From Euclidia mi (Eukaryota; Arthropoda; Insecta; Lepidoptera; Erebidae): a DNA stretch of 64,000 bases. The notes beneath the pieces are model-generated. The model was not told where the DNA came from. It did not search any database and saw only the letters and a list, made by a program, of their open reading frames with translations. The stretch is from assembly GCA_944739405.2 (NCBI GenBank), contig OX123182.2, forward strand, positions 15,573,326 through 15,637,325, in the 5' to 3' direction. This document shows positions 1 to 10,809 of this stretch, in pieces (position 1 is the first letter of the stretch; every line of letters begins with the position of its first letter). The position numbers and the translations under genes were made by a program.

Positions 1-280
1 ATGATTAAAATTTTAGTTTTCTTAATAACTGGGTTTAAAATGCCAGCCCCGCCCAGTCGGGGGGAAATGCCGCGCTCCATCCCCGCGCAGTCCTGTGAAC
101 TTCGTCCCTGACTTGGGCAGACAAATAGAATGAAAAGAAGACATCAAAACAATATATGACTTTAATGGAATTGACTCGCTTCTAACTAGATTACGATGTC
201 TAGCAGTACACTGAATACCACGTAGTTAAACCATCCACCATTCATAACCAAACACCCACAAGCGAGATATGTGAAACCTC

Positions 281-566
281 TCCGCTTTCAATCTCAGACG
301 CTGGGTGCCGAGGCAGAGCCGAGGTAACTCATACCAGACCGTGGTCACAAATCAAGCATGTGAATCCCCTCCGCTCTCAATCTCCGGTAGCTGTGTACCG
401 GGGCAAAACCGAGGTAACTCATACCAGACCTGCGTACACTCTTACTTCTCCACAAGCTCAACATCCTAAGCTAATCACACATACGCAGATCCACTGGCAA
501 GATACTTGTATTCTCTCCGCTCTCAATCCCTGGATGCTGGGTGCCGGGGCAGAACCGAGAACACAA
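281..566 (+). repeat. Three diverged direct repeat units
   Basis: Three related units begin with tccgct(c/t)tcaatc at 281, 370 and 515 and each continues into a 'gggtgccg(g/a)ggcaga(a/g)ccgag' motif. The first two are spaced 89 bp apart and share an exact 20-bp block at 321-340 and 411-430. The third is 145 bp further on, with extra sequence between. The reading frame across them encodes nothing recognisable. This may be a decayed minisatellite or a piece of an unidentified element. Confidence 0.55.
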
Positions 567-1270
567 CCATCAAACCGTAGCTTACATATATCACACTCTC
601 TCGGTCATACAGGACCTACGCTAAGCCAGTCGCACCCAGTCAGTCAGTCTGTAATCGTTATTATATAATTAACTATTATATAACTAATATATTATAACAA
701 ATTCTGCCAAACATATAAATAAATAACATTGTTAATAGTAATTTCTTCAGCCTGGGATATCAGTATATACATATTTATAATGTGTAATTAAATAAAACTT
801 ATACAATGATCTTTAGTGATTAAATTTAAGTATCAGGCACTCACTGGGATCAACAGCGTCATACCTCGTTAGGATTTCTCACCCGGTAACCGATACTCTG
901 CCACTCGTCGCCCAATACCTTTTCTTGAAGCCCGCTCATCTCGTTCCTTGTTAGCTATTAACACTTATTCTCAATTCTTGCCGCTCTCTCTGTGCCTAGA
1001 TATTGGTACGATACGTTTCGTGCCTCCAAGCCAACTCTTCTCCACCCCTACGCATACTTCCCAACCTAACACGCCGCGTCTCCACGTCAACCGCCGGGAT
1101 CCGCCTAGCTTCGCGTACTCACATCAAACATCTCCAAACACCACAAACCCGTATTTCCTAAACTACCACGCCAAGCTTTCCCGAGATCTGCCAACCTCCG
1201 CGTCCTAAGACCGACTGCCCCGTCAAACACCACAAACCCAACGCCTCCGACCACTTACTACCTGAAAGGG
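430..1270. other. Strand-asymmetric, C-rich and G-poor block
   Basis: Two C-rich, G-poor segments on the plus strand (about 430-660 and 840-1270) flank an AT-rich stretch with many 'tata/taat' runs. The predicted frames inside (for example 948-1208) have no recognisable domain, and the skewed composition explains their openness. Untranslated retroelement regions often look like this, but no LTR boundary, primer-binding site or pol motif could be found. Confidence 0.3.
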
Positions 1271-1506
1271 TCCGTTTCTTATATCTCAACTATACCTTTC
1301 TTATATGTAACTATATGCATGTGAACACTACAGTGCAAATGTTTTTCCATATTTCATGGCTATTTCTTTACTCATATGCCTGTCACATAATTCTTATAAA
1401 TTTGTCGAACTCTTGGAAATTATGAGTTTACTAATTGCATAACGTTGGCGCCATCGAAGCGATAAGAAAACACATGTGGAAACAAGTATGCGACCTAAGA
1501 ACTATA

Positions 1507-1880
1507 CAGGGTGTAAAAAGACCCTTAACGAAAACTGAAATTCCATATTGTACCAATCACTACGAACATTTTTTACTTCGGCACCATACCTGGGAAATTA
1601 CTGGTTCAGGAGATATTGAGTCTCAAAGTTAGTATGGAATTTTTCTAATAAGGCACAAAATCGATGCATTTACTCCGCCAATATGTTTTTAGATGCCCTA
1701 TGACCCCATGGATAAGTAGGTATTTCAAGCATTGCACGCGCGCGCTTTTATTGCGGTCTAAAAAATGTGAAAACTTAAAAAAATAGTTTCCCAGGTATTA
1801 TTTTTGGTTAGTATGCCTTGTCATGATGTCCAGAATGAGTAGTAGTACTTCGGCTTGGTGATGGGTCTTGTGACACCATG
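1507..1880 (+). mobile_element. TA-flanked MITE, copy 1
   Basis: About 374 bp closely matching the element at 3288-3869 when that copy's inserted Helitron is ignored. It starts TA|CAGGGTGTAAAAAGACCC and shares the internal landmarks 'cgatgcatttactccgccaa', 'cccatggataagtaggtatt' and 'ggcttggtgatgggtcttgt'. The right end has decayed (caccatgaa instead of CACCCTG|TA). The termini and TA target suggest a non-autonomous Tc1/mariner-type element; no transposase is present. Confidence 0.75.
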
Positions 1881-2185
1881 AATATTATTATTTAATTTGG
1901 TGTAGCCAGTAACACCATTACAGTACCAACACGTTTGGCCATTTGTATAGTAGGCAAAATCTTTAATTTGATTCACAATAGGGATTCAGATTTCTTTTTT
2001 AAATTTAGCACAATCTTATGCTAACAGCGAACGACTATATAATGAACTGATGCCATCAGAAGAAGATTTGCTCGAACATCGCTCAGCTGTTGCGCACATT
2101 TTATTGGCGGGTATGCGGCCTTTACTAAGGCTTACTATTATAAGATACGTTGCGATACAAGTTACGTGTATCGTGATTTAAAAAG

Positions 2186-2560
2186 TCATCATCCTCTTAG
2201 CGTTATCCCAGTTTCAATCTGGGGTCCGCTTTCTAGTCTAACCGGATTTGGCTGAATATTAGCTTTTCCACAGAGCGACTGACTGTCTGACCTCCGCAAC
2301 CCGAAGGGATAGCGATATTCCATGGTTTAGACTAGTGTCAGTTTGTTTAGAAGGTACTGACGCCCTGTAACGACTGTCAAAGATCTTCATGACAATCGGG
2401 ACCGACAGCTTAACGTGCTCTCCGAGGCACGGGACAAGCGATAATTAACCATTCAATGCGCACATAACTCCGAAAAGTCATTGGTGCGCGCCGTGGATTC
2501 GAACCCGATACCCTCTGCATGGCAGTCTGTTGGTATATCCACTCGACTATCGCCGCCGTA
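2186..2560 (-). mobile_element. SINE-B, full length, tRNA-derived
   Basis: Read on the minus strand, the tRNA-like head starts 'ggcgatagtcgagtgg' (A-box-like) and has a B box 'gggttcgaatcc', followed by a ~300-bp body and a (gatgatga) tail. An imperfect 14-bp target duplication flanks it; its core atttaaaaag is exact at 2176-2185 and 2561-2570. Promoter boxes, tail and target duplication together make this a complete, LINE-mobilised SINE. Other copies here: 42417-42777 (full) and fragments at 27788, 31903 and 43767. Confidence 0.87.
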
Positions 2561-3287
2561 ATTTAAAAAGTATTGACGAATATTCAGGATAAAAATAATT
2601 AGCAAAAACACAATCGCTCCTTACCGTCTACGGCCCCGTAGCAACCAAACAAGGACAGCTTTGTAGGGAGTTAAACAAGTTGATTGGGTTACAAGTAAAT
2701 TTGGTAGGACTATTATTGCCATCAAGAGCGTGTCTACCTAACCATTATATTAGAAAATTGCCGAGAAATTTTACAAACGTAAAAGTTTTTGTCTAACAAG
2801 ATGCGTCTAGATGAAAACGTCATAGTGTTGTTAAAGGAATGCTGAGAAATAAGGGTGACCTAAATTATCTATATTATTCTTGATTATTCCATATTTAATA
2901 TGTACTCTATCTAGTTAAAATCAATTTTCTATCAGAAGATAGTTCAATAAAATCACCGAGGCATTTAAATATTTGGATGACAGTTTTTTTGCGGTTTTGA
3001 AGTGCCCGCCTGTCTATCATCCATCCAAAAATGTCACAAGCGCGATTTTGTAGTATTACATACATCGTTGACATAGCAAAGTACCATCTCCAGTAGTTTA
3101 TATCGTTTCGCAGTGCGCAACATTAAAAGTAATACTCACACAAGTATTCAACATTCGAAGATGTACTAAATTCAATCTTTTATTAAAGTATAACACTTGT
3201 GTTAGTGAAATACCTTTATTAATATCAACTCACTTTTATACCATTACAGTTTTCAATTAAATAGTTATTTTTATGCGTTGACATATA

Positions 3288-3869
3288 CAGGGTGTAAAAA
3301 GACCCATAACGAAAACAGAAATCCCATGTTGTACCAATCACTATGAACATGTTTTACTTCGGCACCATACCTGGGAAATTACTGGTTCAGGAAATATTGA
3401 GGCTCAAAGTTAGTATGGAATTTTTCTAATCTGTATATATATAATCCTTGCGTTACTGACTGACTGACAGACAAGCTACAGCCAAAACCATTGGGCGCAG
3501 GGAGCTGAAATTTGGCATGTATGTTCCTTGGGGACCGCAGGGGTGCACTAAGAAGGGGTTTCGCGAAATTCCCACGGGATCGGGAAAAACGGGTAAATAA
3601 AAAAAATATGCGGGCGTAGCCGCGAGCAAGCTCTAGTTAGGTACAAAATCGATGCATTTACCCCGCCAATATGTTCTGTAGATGCCCTATAATCCCATGG
3701 ATAAGTAGGTATTTCGAGCATTGCACGCGCGCGCTTTTAATTGCGGTTTAAAAAATGTGAAAACTCAAAAAAAATATCATTTCCCAGGTATTATTTTTGG
3801 TTAGTATGACTTGGCATGATGTCCACAACGAGTAGACTTCGGCTTGGTGATGGGTCTTGTGGCACCCTG
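3288..3869 (+). mobile_element. TA-flanked MITE, copy 2, split by a Helitron
   Basis: The second copy of the 1507-1880 element, with both termini preserved: TA|CAGGGTG at the left and CACCCTG|TA at the right. Removing the 207-bp Helitron at 3430-3636 leaves ~375 bp colinear with copy 1. The perfect short inverted termini and TA target duplication suggest a Tc1/mariner-type MITE. It encodes nothing; the frame running from inside it into 4242 is a chance frame. Confidence 0.87.
3430..3636 (+). mobile_element. Helitron-A, non-autonomous, complete
   Basis: A 207-bp insert inside the MITE, starting TCTGTATATATATAATCC and ending GCTCTAG. It sits between A and T of the host sequence tttttctaa|ttaggtac, as Helitrons do (5' TC, 3' CTRR-like, A|T target, no duplication). 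A GC-rich 3' segment 'gcgggcgtagccgcg' could form the usual subterminal hairpin. The matching MITE copy at 1507-1880 gives the empty site. No Rep/helicase is encoded. Confidence 0.88.
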
Positions 3870-3906
3870 TATATTATTTGTTTTAGTTTTCACCTTTTCT
3901 CGTGAG

Positions 3907-3928
3907 TTATGTCATCATCATCATCCTA
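3907..3928 (-). repeat. SINE-B-like 3' tail remnant
   Basis: The short run 'gtcatcatcatcatcctagc' matches the reverse complement of the SINE-B tail (gctaggatgatgatg). No SINE body is attached, so this is either an extreme 5' truncation or chance. The following 3930-4600 shows no recognisable feature. Confidence 0.3.
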
Positions 3929-4611
3929 GCGAATCCAAGCGCCGCGTCTTCGGACCTTTCGTCGTTCGTCTTTCTCATGACCTCTTCTGGATAACTGAAA
4001 CAATGATCTATGGAAGACATCAGATCTGTTATACACCTGTCTGTTGTTCATCCAGTATAATAAATTCTAGGGTAAATCACTTTCAATATTCCCCCATTCG
4101 AGTAAATACAATTCACAAAAAGATTACTCAGTTCAGAACCCATTATAACCCGTTGTTTGACCTCGGATTAAGTCTAATGCAATACCCGCACCGCACTAAA
4201 CGTACCGCATCGTGTATCACAGTGGTAACCCGTTTGATTTAGTGTCAATGTTTGTGGCTATATCGACGCATTCGGCGTTTACCTTGCTGTGAATAATGCG
4301 GAAGAACTGGGTAACCAACTATCGGGTAATAGTCTTGTCATACGGTAATGTATAGTATATTTCGGATTACGAGGCTGATTTTCTTACTAAATAGCACGCA
4401 ATGTATAAATGAGTCGTAATATTAGTTGTCTAAGGAAAAAATACTGAGTGACCGTTCTTTATACTCAGAAGTTTATCGAAGTTAGAACAGGCCTCTACCC
4501 TTTTTAATCACACACACTGCAATTTTTACTGACTAAAACGGACGCGAAAATAATGTTGGTGAAAATCGTTTTATTTGCTCCAAGGATTTGACATGAGTTT
4601 AACAGCTGTGG

Positions 4612-5048
4612 TCACGGGAGGACAAGAAAAACTAGTTAGTCAAAAATGAATATAGTATCGATGTAGCAACCTTAATAGAAGTACTATGTCCCACATGTCT
4701 CACAAAAGTACTGCTTCGTTTTCCATTCAGTCAAGACGCTTACTTGTCATACAAGCATTAAACGCTCCCAGAACAACCGTTTAATATTTGATAAGCATGT
4801 TCCTGTTGAGACACTTGTTATACGGGTGATTTCACCGGGAGGACAAGAAAAACTAATTAGTCATCAATGCATATAGTATCGATGTAGCAACCTTAACAGA
4901 AGTACTTTGTCCCATATGTCTCATAAATGTACTCCTTCCCTTTCCAGTCAATCAAGACGCTTGTCATACAAGCATTAAACGCTCCCAGAACAACCGTTTA
5001 ATATTTGATAAGCATGTTCATGTTGAGAATCTTGTCATAAGGGTGATT
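4612..5048. repeat. 221-bp tandem duplication
   Basis: Two adjacent units, each starting near gggaggacaagaaaaact (4616 and 4837) and ending in 'aagcatgttc(c/a)tgttgaga'. The period is 221 bp. The units share long exact blocks such as 'aagcattaaacgctcccaga' and differ by scattered substitutions and a few short indels. No TIR, tRNA head or coding frame is seen. It is a local duplication of otherwise unrecognised sequence. Confidence 0.88.
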
Positions 5049-5341
5049 TAACAATATCCCCGGCTGTACGGTCGTAACCCTAAATTGGGTATAGTGTTTC
5101 ACCGATTCCTAGGAATGCTTTAATCCGATAGTAGGGTAAATGGTTATTTCTGATACAACACGATACAAAGAAATGCTTTTGAGATTAGAATTTGTTAGAC
5201 CTTTAGTACAATTCTAGTTGGAAAAGAATGCCAATGATATTATATAGTTTGTCTCCTATTTTATTTTCCGTATTGTGTTTGGTTCAGTAATCGTATTATC
5301 GCTGTTTTAGTTCCATTTTCATTCTTTTCTGGGGCTTGATA

Positions 5342-6632
5342 CGAGGGGAGTTCAATGTATTCACGGTATAGGTATGAAGGAAAAGGCGGAAAATTCTGAA
5401 TAAATTTTATTTTTCAATATACTCCCCTAACATCTCAATACATTTATTTGTTCGTGAAAGTAATTTTTCAATTCCCTCTGAAAAATATTTTTCTTCATGG
5501 CTCGAAAAATGTTCGTTTATTGCTCCCTTCAACTCTTCATCGTCCGAAAAATGCTTTCCACGAAGGTCTTTTTAAGATTCGGGAATAGATTATAATCACT
5601 AGGGGCCACGTCCGGACTGTAGGGTGGATGATTGATTTCTTCAAATCCGTACTCCTACAGCAGCCTGGGCAAGGCGCGCCTTGTGAACCGGCGCGTTGTC
5701 GTGAAGCAGCAACACACCTGCGGTTAATTTTCCACGTCTTTTTTCTTTAATTGCCTCCTTTAAATTACACAGGGTGGTTGCGTATGATGCAGCAGTAATA
5801 CTTTGACCTTTTTTTGTGTACTCGATTAGCAAGATTCTCTTAGAATCCCAAAACACCGTGGCCATGAGCTTTCCTGCGGATGGAGTGACTTTCAACCTCT
5901 TCGGCGGGTCTGATCCTTTTTGTGCCACTGCATAGACTCTTGCTTGTTCTCAGGGTCATAGTGATGAACCCACGTTTCATCACCAGTAACAATCCGATCG
6001 AAAATACTTTGCGGATTTTCACCACAGAGGTCCAAAAACTCCTTATAACAGTCAACTCGCACTTGTTTCTGTAGCGCGGTGAGCATTCGCGGCACCCATC
6101 TTGCACTGACCTTTGACAAATTCAGGCGCTCATGAAGGATTGTGTGAATGGTACCCACGGATAGCTTAGTCATTTCTGCTAATGTTTTCCATCTTACACG
6201 GGCATCTTCAAGTACAAGTTTTTCGACTAATTTGACGTTTCCTTCAGTAGCGGCACAAATTGGCCCACCAGCGCTGGGGTCGTCTTCAATGCTCTCTCTA
6301 CCCCGTTTGAATTCACTTGACCACTTCTGAATTGTAGATAATGAAGGCGCAGAATCTTGGTAAACAGCCACCATTTGTTCATGGATATTTTTTTGAGTTT
6401 TTTTTTGTTTTGTGAGGAATTTTATCACTGCACGATGCTCGATTTTTTTCATCATTGTCGAATCAGTCATCATAGTTGTCTTTTCGCAATGATATCTTGA
6501 ATACTAATGGTGGCAATTAAATGAAATTTTGTATTTATACTCTCAAAGAGGGTCATTAACTAATGAGATAATTAAATTACCCTTATCATTAGTATATCAC
6601 CTCGATACCGAGAATACATTGAACTCCCCTCG
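5342..6632 (-). mobile_element. mariner-family DNA transposon, full length, inactive
   Basis: A 1291-bp element flanked by TA. The left end CGAGGGGAGTTCAATG and right end CATTGAACTCCCCTCG form inverted terminal repeats that stay nearly identical for about 28 bp (continuing tattc(a/t)cggtat). One minus-strand transposase gene fills it. Length, termini, TA target and transposase motifs are all typical of mariner. Terminal repeats are well kept while the gene is frameshifted, so this copy could be moved only by an outside transposase, if at all. Confidence 0.96.
5361..6473 (-). pseudogene. mariner transposase (D,D34D), frameshifted
   Basis: The ATG at 6473 opens an N-terminal helix-turn-helix DNA-binding region with the mariner 'WVP(R)ML' motif, followed by VTGDETWVHHYDPE (first catalytic Asp), LLLHDNAPVH (second Asp) and NHPPYSPDVAPSDYNLF (third Asp, 34 residues on if one residue is allowed at a break). 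The frame must shift about 5916, again about 5650 (just before EYGFEEINHP) and again about 5560. The last frame ends at a TGA that overlaps the terminal repeat at 5361. At ~370 codons it matches a full mariner transposase. Cut-and-paste function is known for the family; this copy cannot make an intact protein. Confidence 0.94.
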
Positions 6633-6876
6633 TACGTATGAACCAGCTTGGATTTTGTTCGATATTGGGTATGTAAATTTTTGTAGTCATTTACATCATG
6701 ATTATTGATCATGAGTCTTGTCTGTAAAATGTTTTATGATAATGGCGAGTGTTTTAAGAGAAAGGTTAGCCATATCCCACTTTGACCTAGTGCGCGTTGA
6801 CAGAATTCTCATGATTTTCGAGAGTAGTATGGAGAAAATAAACGATTTTAAACTTTCGCGATTAGTAGGTATACAT

Positions 6877-7017
6877 TATACAAGGTTATATAGCGGGTCT
6901 TACTCGCGATAAATAATATATTTAAGGCATAAATACCTCAGTTTTTGCCAACGTTTCGGCTGAAGCAAGTAAATATATTATTTATCGCGAGTAAGACCCG
7001 CTATATAACCTTGTATA
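6877..7017. repeat. Perfect 48-bp inverted repeat
   Basis: Arms 6877-6924 and 6970-7017 are exact reverse complements around a 45-nt spacer. The arms carry 'tatagcgggtcttactcgcg'; the spacer carries 'ttgccaacgtttcggctgaa'. No target duplication was recognised. It could be a small palindromic MITE, but it may equally be a fold-back duplication like the short-spacer hairpins elsewhere in this window. The overlapping frame at 6718-6912 is a by-product. Confidence 0.92.
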
Positions 7018-7091
7018 TTATGGAGAAATCTCAGTCGATGCTTTCAGTTACCGTTTGACAAAAAGTTTAATGCTTACAATGACTCACATTT

Positions 7092-7175
7092 CATCGAAAA
7101 GTCAGTTATGCGCGCGCAAGGTGTGAACCCGAGACCCTTTGCCTCCTCAATCTGTTGATCTCTCCAGTCATTTAT
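7092..7175 (-). mobile_element. Degenerate SINE head (SINE-B-like)
   Basis: On the minus strand there is a decayed tRNA-like head: 'gggttcacacc' as a B-box-like core, preceded by 'caacagattgaggaggcaaa' and followed by 'actgacttttcgatgaaatg', which resembles the 'atgacttttcggagttatg' of SINE-B. No tail or duplication is visible. Confidence 0.4.
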
Positions 7176-7404
7176 ACCCATATTATAAAAAGCTATGTCA
7201 TGATTCATGTTTAACGGCAAAAAGTGTAAGAAACAAAGACAAAAAAAAACAATCACATTTTAAAACATATAACTTAGTCTTATATTATTGTGTCTTAATT
7301 AGTCTTAAGTTAGAGTTTTAGACATTATTTAATATATAATGACTAAAAATCTAGTCGAGTTATTGTTTTTAAAATAATAGTATTAACAACAAATAAATCG
7401 TCCG

Positions 7405-8452
7405 TGTGGTGACGGATTAAGAATACGGATTGTCACCATCCCGTATCATCCCATGGGTGTCGTAAGAGCCGATAGAGGGAGCATATTATGCATAGAACGG
7501 TGTCCAATCATATGACAAAAAACAAATGAAAAATTTTCATTTGACAAATAACGTTTGACAAAATTATACTTGATAAATTTATTATTTTACAAACTATTGT
7601 TTAATAAACTACTCATTAAACAATATATTTACTTTAAAAAAGTTATTATGCTAAAACATTAATTTACAAATTGATTATTTTTAAACATGTTATTTGGCAA
7701 AACAACGTAAAGCATAAATAAGATTTGACAAAATGCATTGCTTGGTAAATATTTTATTAACCAAAATCTACGTTAATACAAGAATCTTTGTGTAGGGTCA
7801 ACTGAAACAATGGCTGGTTAGGTTAGGTTAGAACTGCGACCACAACGCCAGAACCGAATTCTACTTATTTCACTTAATTCAGGTAGAATGTATTTTTAAA
7901 AAGACTTAAGTTATATGGAATTAGTATTAATACAAAATTATTACTTGCCTATAAATAATCAGTCCAAGATGAAAATTGCAACCATGCAATTAAATATTTT
8001 CAAAATTTTGCCTAAGTATTGGTTAGAAATTAGTTATTTTTAAAAACTAATAATTATCTTCTAACTTTTTGTACAATCACCAATTTGGCAAACGAATTAT
8101 TTAGTCAAATGATTATTTTTTAAATAATTATTTAACATTTTAATTATTTTCTAAGTAAAACATTTGCGTAACCTGTATTATGTCAAATGATAGTTTTTAA
8201 AGTAATTTGTTTGCGAAATGAAAGTTTGTCAAATGATTAGTTTTTCAAACGTTGTTTGTAAAATGATCTTTTGTCATACGTTTTTTGTCAAACAATAGTA
8301 AACCGCATAGAACAGCACTGTAAGAGAAGGAAAACTTGATACAAACCCTATAGGTACCAACCCGTTTGGCCAGCGTGGTATAGTAGGCCAATTCCTCCCT
8401 TCAAAGGAGAGGCCTAGTCCAGCAGTGGACTGTTAAAGGCTGATGCTGATGG
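7405..8452 (+). mobile_element. SINE-E, split by a DNA transposon
   Basis: The two halves (7405-7498 and 8314-8452) join to a ~230-bp element ending 'ccagcagtggactgttaaag' and a (gatgct)-type tail. The whole matches the uninterrupted reverse copy at 37975-38215. The tail sequence is a LINE 3' end widely shared in Lepidoptera, so the element is probably a LINE-derived SINE or a truncated LINE; the tRNA part, if any, is unclear. Both copies start near gtgtggtgacggattaagaa, which favours a defined 5' end. Confidence 0.68.
7499..8304. mobile_element. Non-autonomous DNA transposon with 9-bp target duplication
   Basis: An 806-bp insert flanked by GCATAGAAC at 7490-7498 and 8305-8313. The uninterrupted SINE-E copy at 37975-38215 shows this sequence once (with one substitution). 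The ends are GGTGTCCAATCATATGACAA and, reverse-complemented, GGTTTACTATTGTTTGACAA, about 18 of 26 matching. The interior is very AT-rich and studded with TTTGACAAA/TTTGTCAAA-like motifs in both orientations, plus a ggttaggttaggttag run at 7814. A 9-bp duplication points to MULE-like or Merlin-like elements; no transposase is present, so the superfamily is inference. Confidence 0.78.
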
Positions 8453-8646
8453 ATATTATAATAACGCTGAAGAATTTGTTTGCATGATTAAACGCGCTAA
8501 TCTCAGGAACTACTGGACCGATTTCAGTTATTTTTGTGTTAGATAGCTCATTTATCGGGAAAGTATACCCCATAGGATTGCGCTATGAGCCACGGGTATA
8601 GAGCAGGAGCCCTAAATAACGCCGGTATAACATCAGGCGCACCTAG
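8453..8646 (+). mobile_element. Helitron-B, non-autonomous
   Basis: Contains the diagnostic order 'gctgaagaatttgtttg', 'cgcgctaatctcaggaacta', 'gtgttagatagctcatttat', 'atgagccacgg' and ends ...CACCTAG|T. The 3' CTAG before T fits Helitrons. The 5' TC is not obvious, because the element abuts the SINE-E tail. Compare the better preserved copy at 33895-34106. Confidence 0.72.
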
Positions 8647-9480
8647 TATGTTATAAGTATACGCCTCGGCCTGGCTGTTTTACTTTCCGGATTTCTAAGG
8701 GTGGATAAAGATAAAAAACACTTCAAGGAAAGTGTAGCAAATATCGTATTTTGTTAAGTTTCTTCATTCAGACGAAGTAGCGAAATGGTATCCACAATAT
8801 TTGATCTATTTGCGAGGTTATATACATATTTTTCTTTAGTCTCTGGCCTGGTTTATTTCTCAATTTTCAAATTACTTTAAGCGTAATATTTCGTTATTCA
8901 ATTTCTTTCCACCGTCTCGGATACATGTCTAAAACTTTACATGAATATTTCAAACTATCATAACAAATGACAAAACATATTAATTAAACTAATATAAACC
9001 ACTCACTACATCTAGAACTCTAAACAACTCGAAATTATTCAAAATTTTCACCAGAAACTACTATGTAAGCTAAAATGAGCTCCCATTGCGCATAGCTCAT
9101 TAGATACCATATTATTAACTTTAGTCCGACTATAAACCACAGAGTAAATGCACAAGCCGTGTTGGGAGTCTCCTGTGCCTTAAAGTCGCTGTATCATATT
9201 ATGTCTAAGTAACATACCATGTATATTCAGAGCACAAAAAAAATTCATGTTATTAAAACTACACTTTAAAATTCAGATTTTGCATGAAGATATCTTTGAA
9301 ATTTCTTGGTGGCAATTTGGGCTTGTAATGGAGTGAGACACTTGATTCGGCGTTAAAATAAAGAATTAACATTGTGTTATGTAGTTGTTGTTGATATACT
9401 TTTAACTTGCGCTAAATAAAACATAGAAGTTGCAAACCTTTTTTCAGAAATAGCACCGTATGATTTATAAAAAATATTAT
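8647..9480. other. No recognisable feature
   Basis: AT-rich sequence with no open frame of note, no repeat shared with the rest of the window that I could see, and no RNA gene. It is likely intergenic or intronic. Confidence 0.4.
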
Positions 9481-9483
9481 TTT

Positions 9484-9708
9484 GACTGCACGGTTGGCGT
9501 AGTGGTTTAAGCGGTCGTCTCGCCACTTGAGACTGCGCCGAGTGTTGTGGGTTCGATTCTCACATGAGACAACACTTTGTATGATTAATAAATTGTTGTT
9601 TCGAGTCTGGGTGTTCTTTGTGTCCGTTAGTTGTATGTTTGTAAAGTCCCCCGCGACACAGGAATTTCCTACTAGTGCGGGAGCTGTCTTAAATATATAT
9701 ATATAAAA
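9484..9708 (+). mobile_element. SINE-A, tRNA-derived, full length
   Basis: The head 'ggttggcgtagtggtttaag' supplies an A-box-like TGGCGTAGTGG and the B box GGTTCGATTCT lies about 50 bp later, the normal spacing for an internal pol III promoter. The body holds 'gtttcgagtctgggtgttct' and 'gtttgtaaagtcccccgcga', and it ends in an (AT)n tail. Same family as 42324-42905 and a fragment at 24460-24600. It is not a functional tRNA: the acceptor stem does not close. Confidence 0.86.
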
Positions 9709-10559
9709 TTGTAGCTATCACAATTAGATTCCAAACAAGATAAGGCAAGGTTTTCAGCTATGCTAAATCCGTCTTGTTATTAAAACTAATTAAACTTTAT
9801 ATCACTTACTCTAACCTCGCCTGGATAGTGTTATGATAGCACACGCGTCATATGTTTATTGTGCTAGCTGAGGTCACGGTTACACCCGCGTTATTAAGGC
9901 TACTGCTCCGCATCGCGCGGTATAGGCTCATGGCCTGTACCCGTGATGTTATCCAATAAAATATAATCGTATAAATCGAACCAATTTTTCCTGAGATCAG
10001 CTCGTTGCACCAAAGTAGCAAACTCTTCAGCTTTATAAAATTAGTTTAGATCGTGCCATATTAAATAGTTCTTACAAGTTTTGACATATCTAAGTCTATC
10101 CCGTTCCTTCAGTATATAGAACAAATCTGCGAATCAATATCATGTAAGAAGAATCTTAAAATGAGCAATTCTACGACCTCCATCTTAATCTACAAAGATT
10201 AATCTGTCATAACCGTCAGTTTTAGTTGCCCGAATGTGAAATGTTGAGTAAAATTGTTCTTTTGATGTGAGACTTGCTGAAGCGTTTCATAGCGTGCCAT
10301 ACTTAACGAACGGTTTAATTCACCATCATTTTACTTTAGCGTCATTTACGCAATTAGGTATGTAATTTTATATGGTGGTTCTGGATGAAATGATATGAAC
10401 GTTGAAGGATGTGTGATTTAAGAAGGGATGTTGCAGCTAATATCATTAATATTATGTATGTATTTAGAAATATCAAAGGAAAGTCTTGGATGCAACAGGG
10501 ATAACGTAAGGACAATATTGATGAAATTTTTAAACGAAGTCACCATTACATGGCCTTTA
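9709..10559. other. No confident feature
   Basis: AT-rich, no gene recognised. The overlapping frames at 10418-10631 on both strands are low-information and extend into the repeat-like segment that follows. Confidence 0.35.
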
Positions 10560-10735
10560 CGGTCGGAGGCCCCAATCTCTATTCCTTCTCCCTCATCCCA
10601 CTCCATCTCTCATATCTTTTCCCAATCCTAACGGCGGCAACGCACTTGTGACTGTGCTAGTATTCATAGGCGGCGATAATCACTTACCATCAGGCGTACA
10701 GCGGCTAATTGTCAGGCATATTTTATAATCACAAA
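10560..10735 (-). repeat. Possible interspersed repeat fragment
   Basis: On the minus strand the segment reads '...gtacgcctgatggtaagtga', 'ttatcgccgcc', 'cacaagtgcgttgccgccgt', a phrase I recall as recurrent in lepidopteran repeats. No second copy lies in this window, so the call rests on memory and is weak. Confidence 0.3.
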
Positions 10736-10746
10736 GTTTTCATTTA

Positions 10747-10807
10747 GCAGGAACTACCTACATATTTTGTTGCCGGGATGGCAACAAAATATGTAGGTAG
10801 TTCCTGC
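10747..10807. repeat. 28-bp inverted repeat, 5-nt spacer
   Basis: Arms 10747-10774 and 10780-10807 are exact reverse complements around 'gggat'. No sequence similarity to the other hairpins in the window, no flanking target duplication and no U-tract, so neither a MITE nor a terminator is indicated. Confidence 0.95.
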
Positions 10808-10809
10808 CC

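Noticed and set aside
3844..4242. 132-codon plus-strand frame
   Set aside because: It begins inside the MITE right end, crosses a SINE-tail remnant, and shows no domain.
7814..7829. Interstitial telomeric (TTAGG)n repeat
   Set aside because: Only about three units, inside an AT-rich transposon; too short to mean anything.
10747..10807. Transcription terminator or CRISPR-like hairpin
   Set aside because: Eukaryotic context, no U-tract, no repeat-spacer array anywhere in the window.
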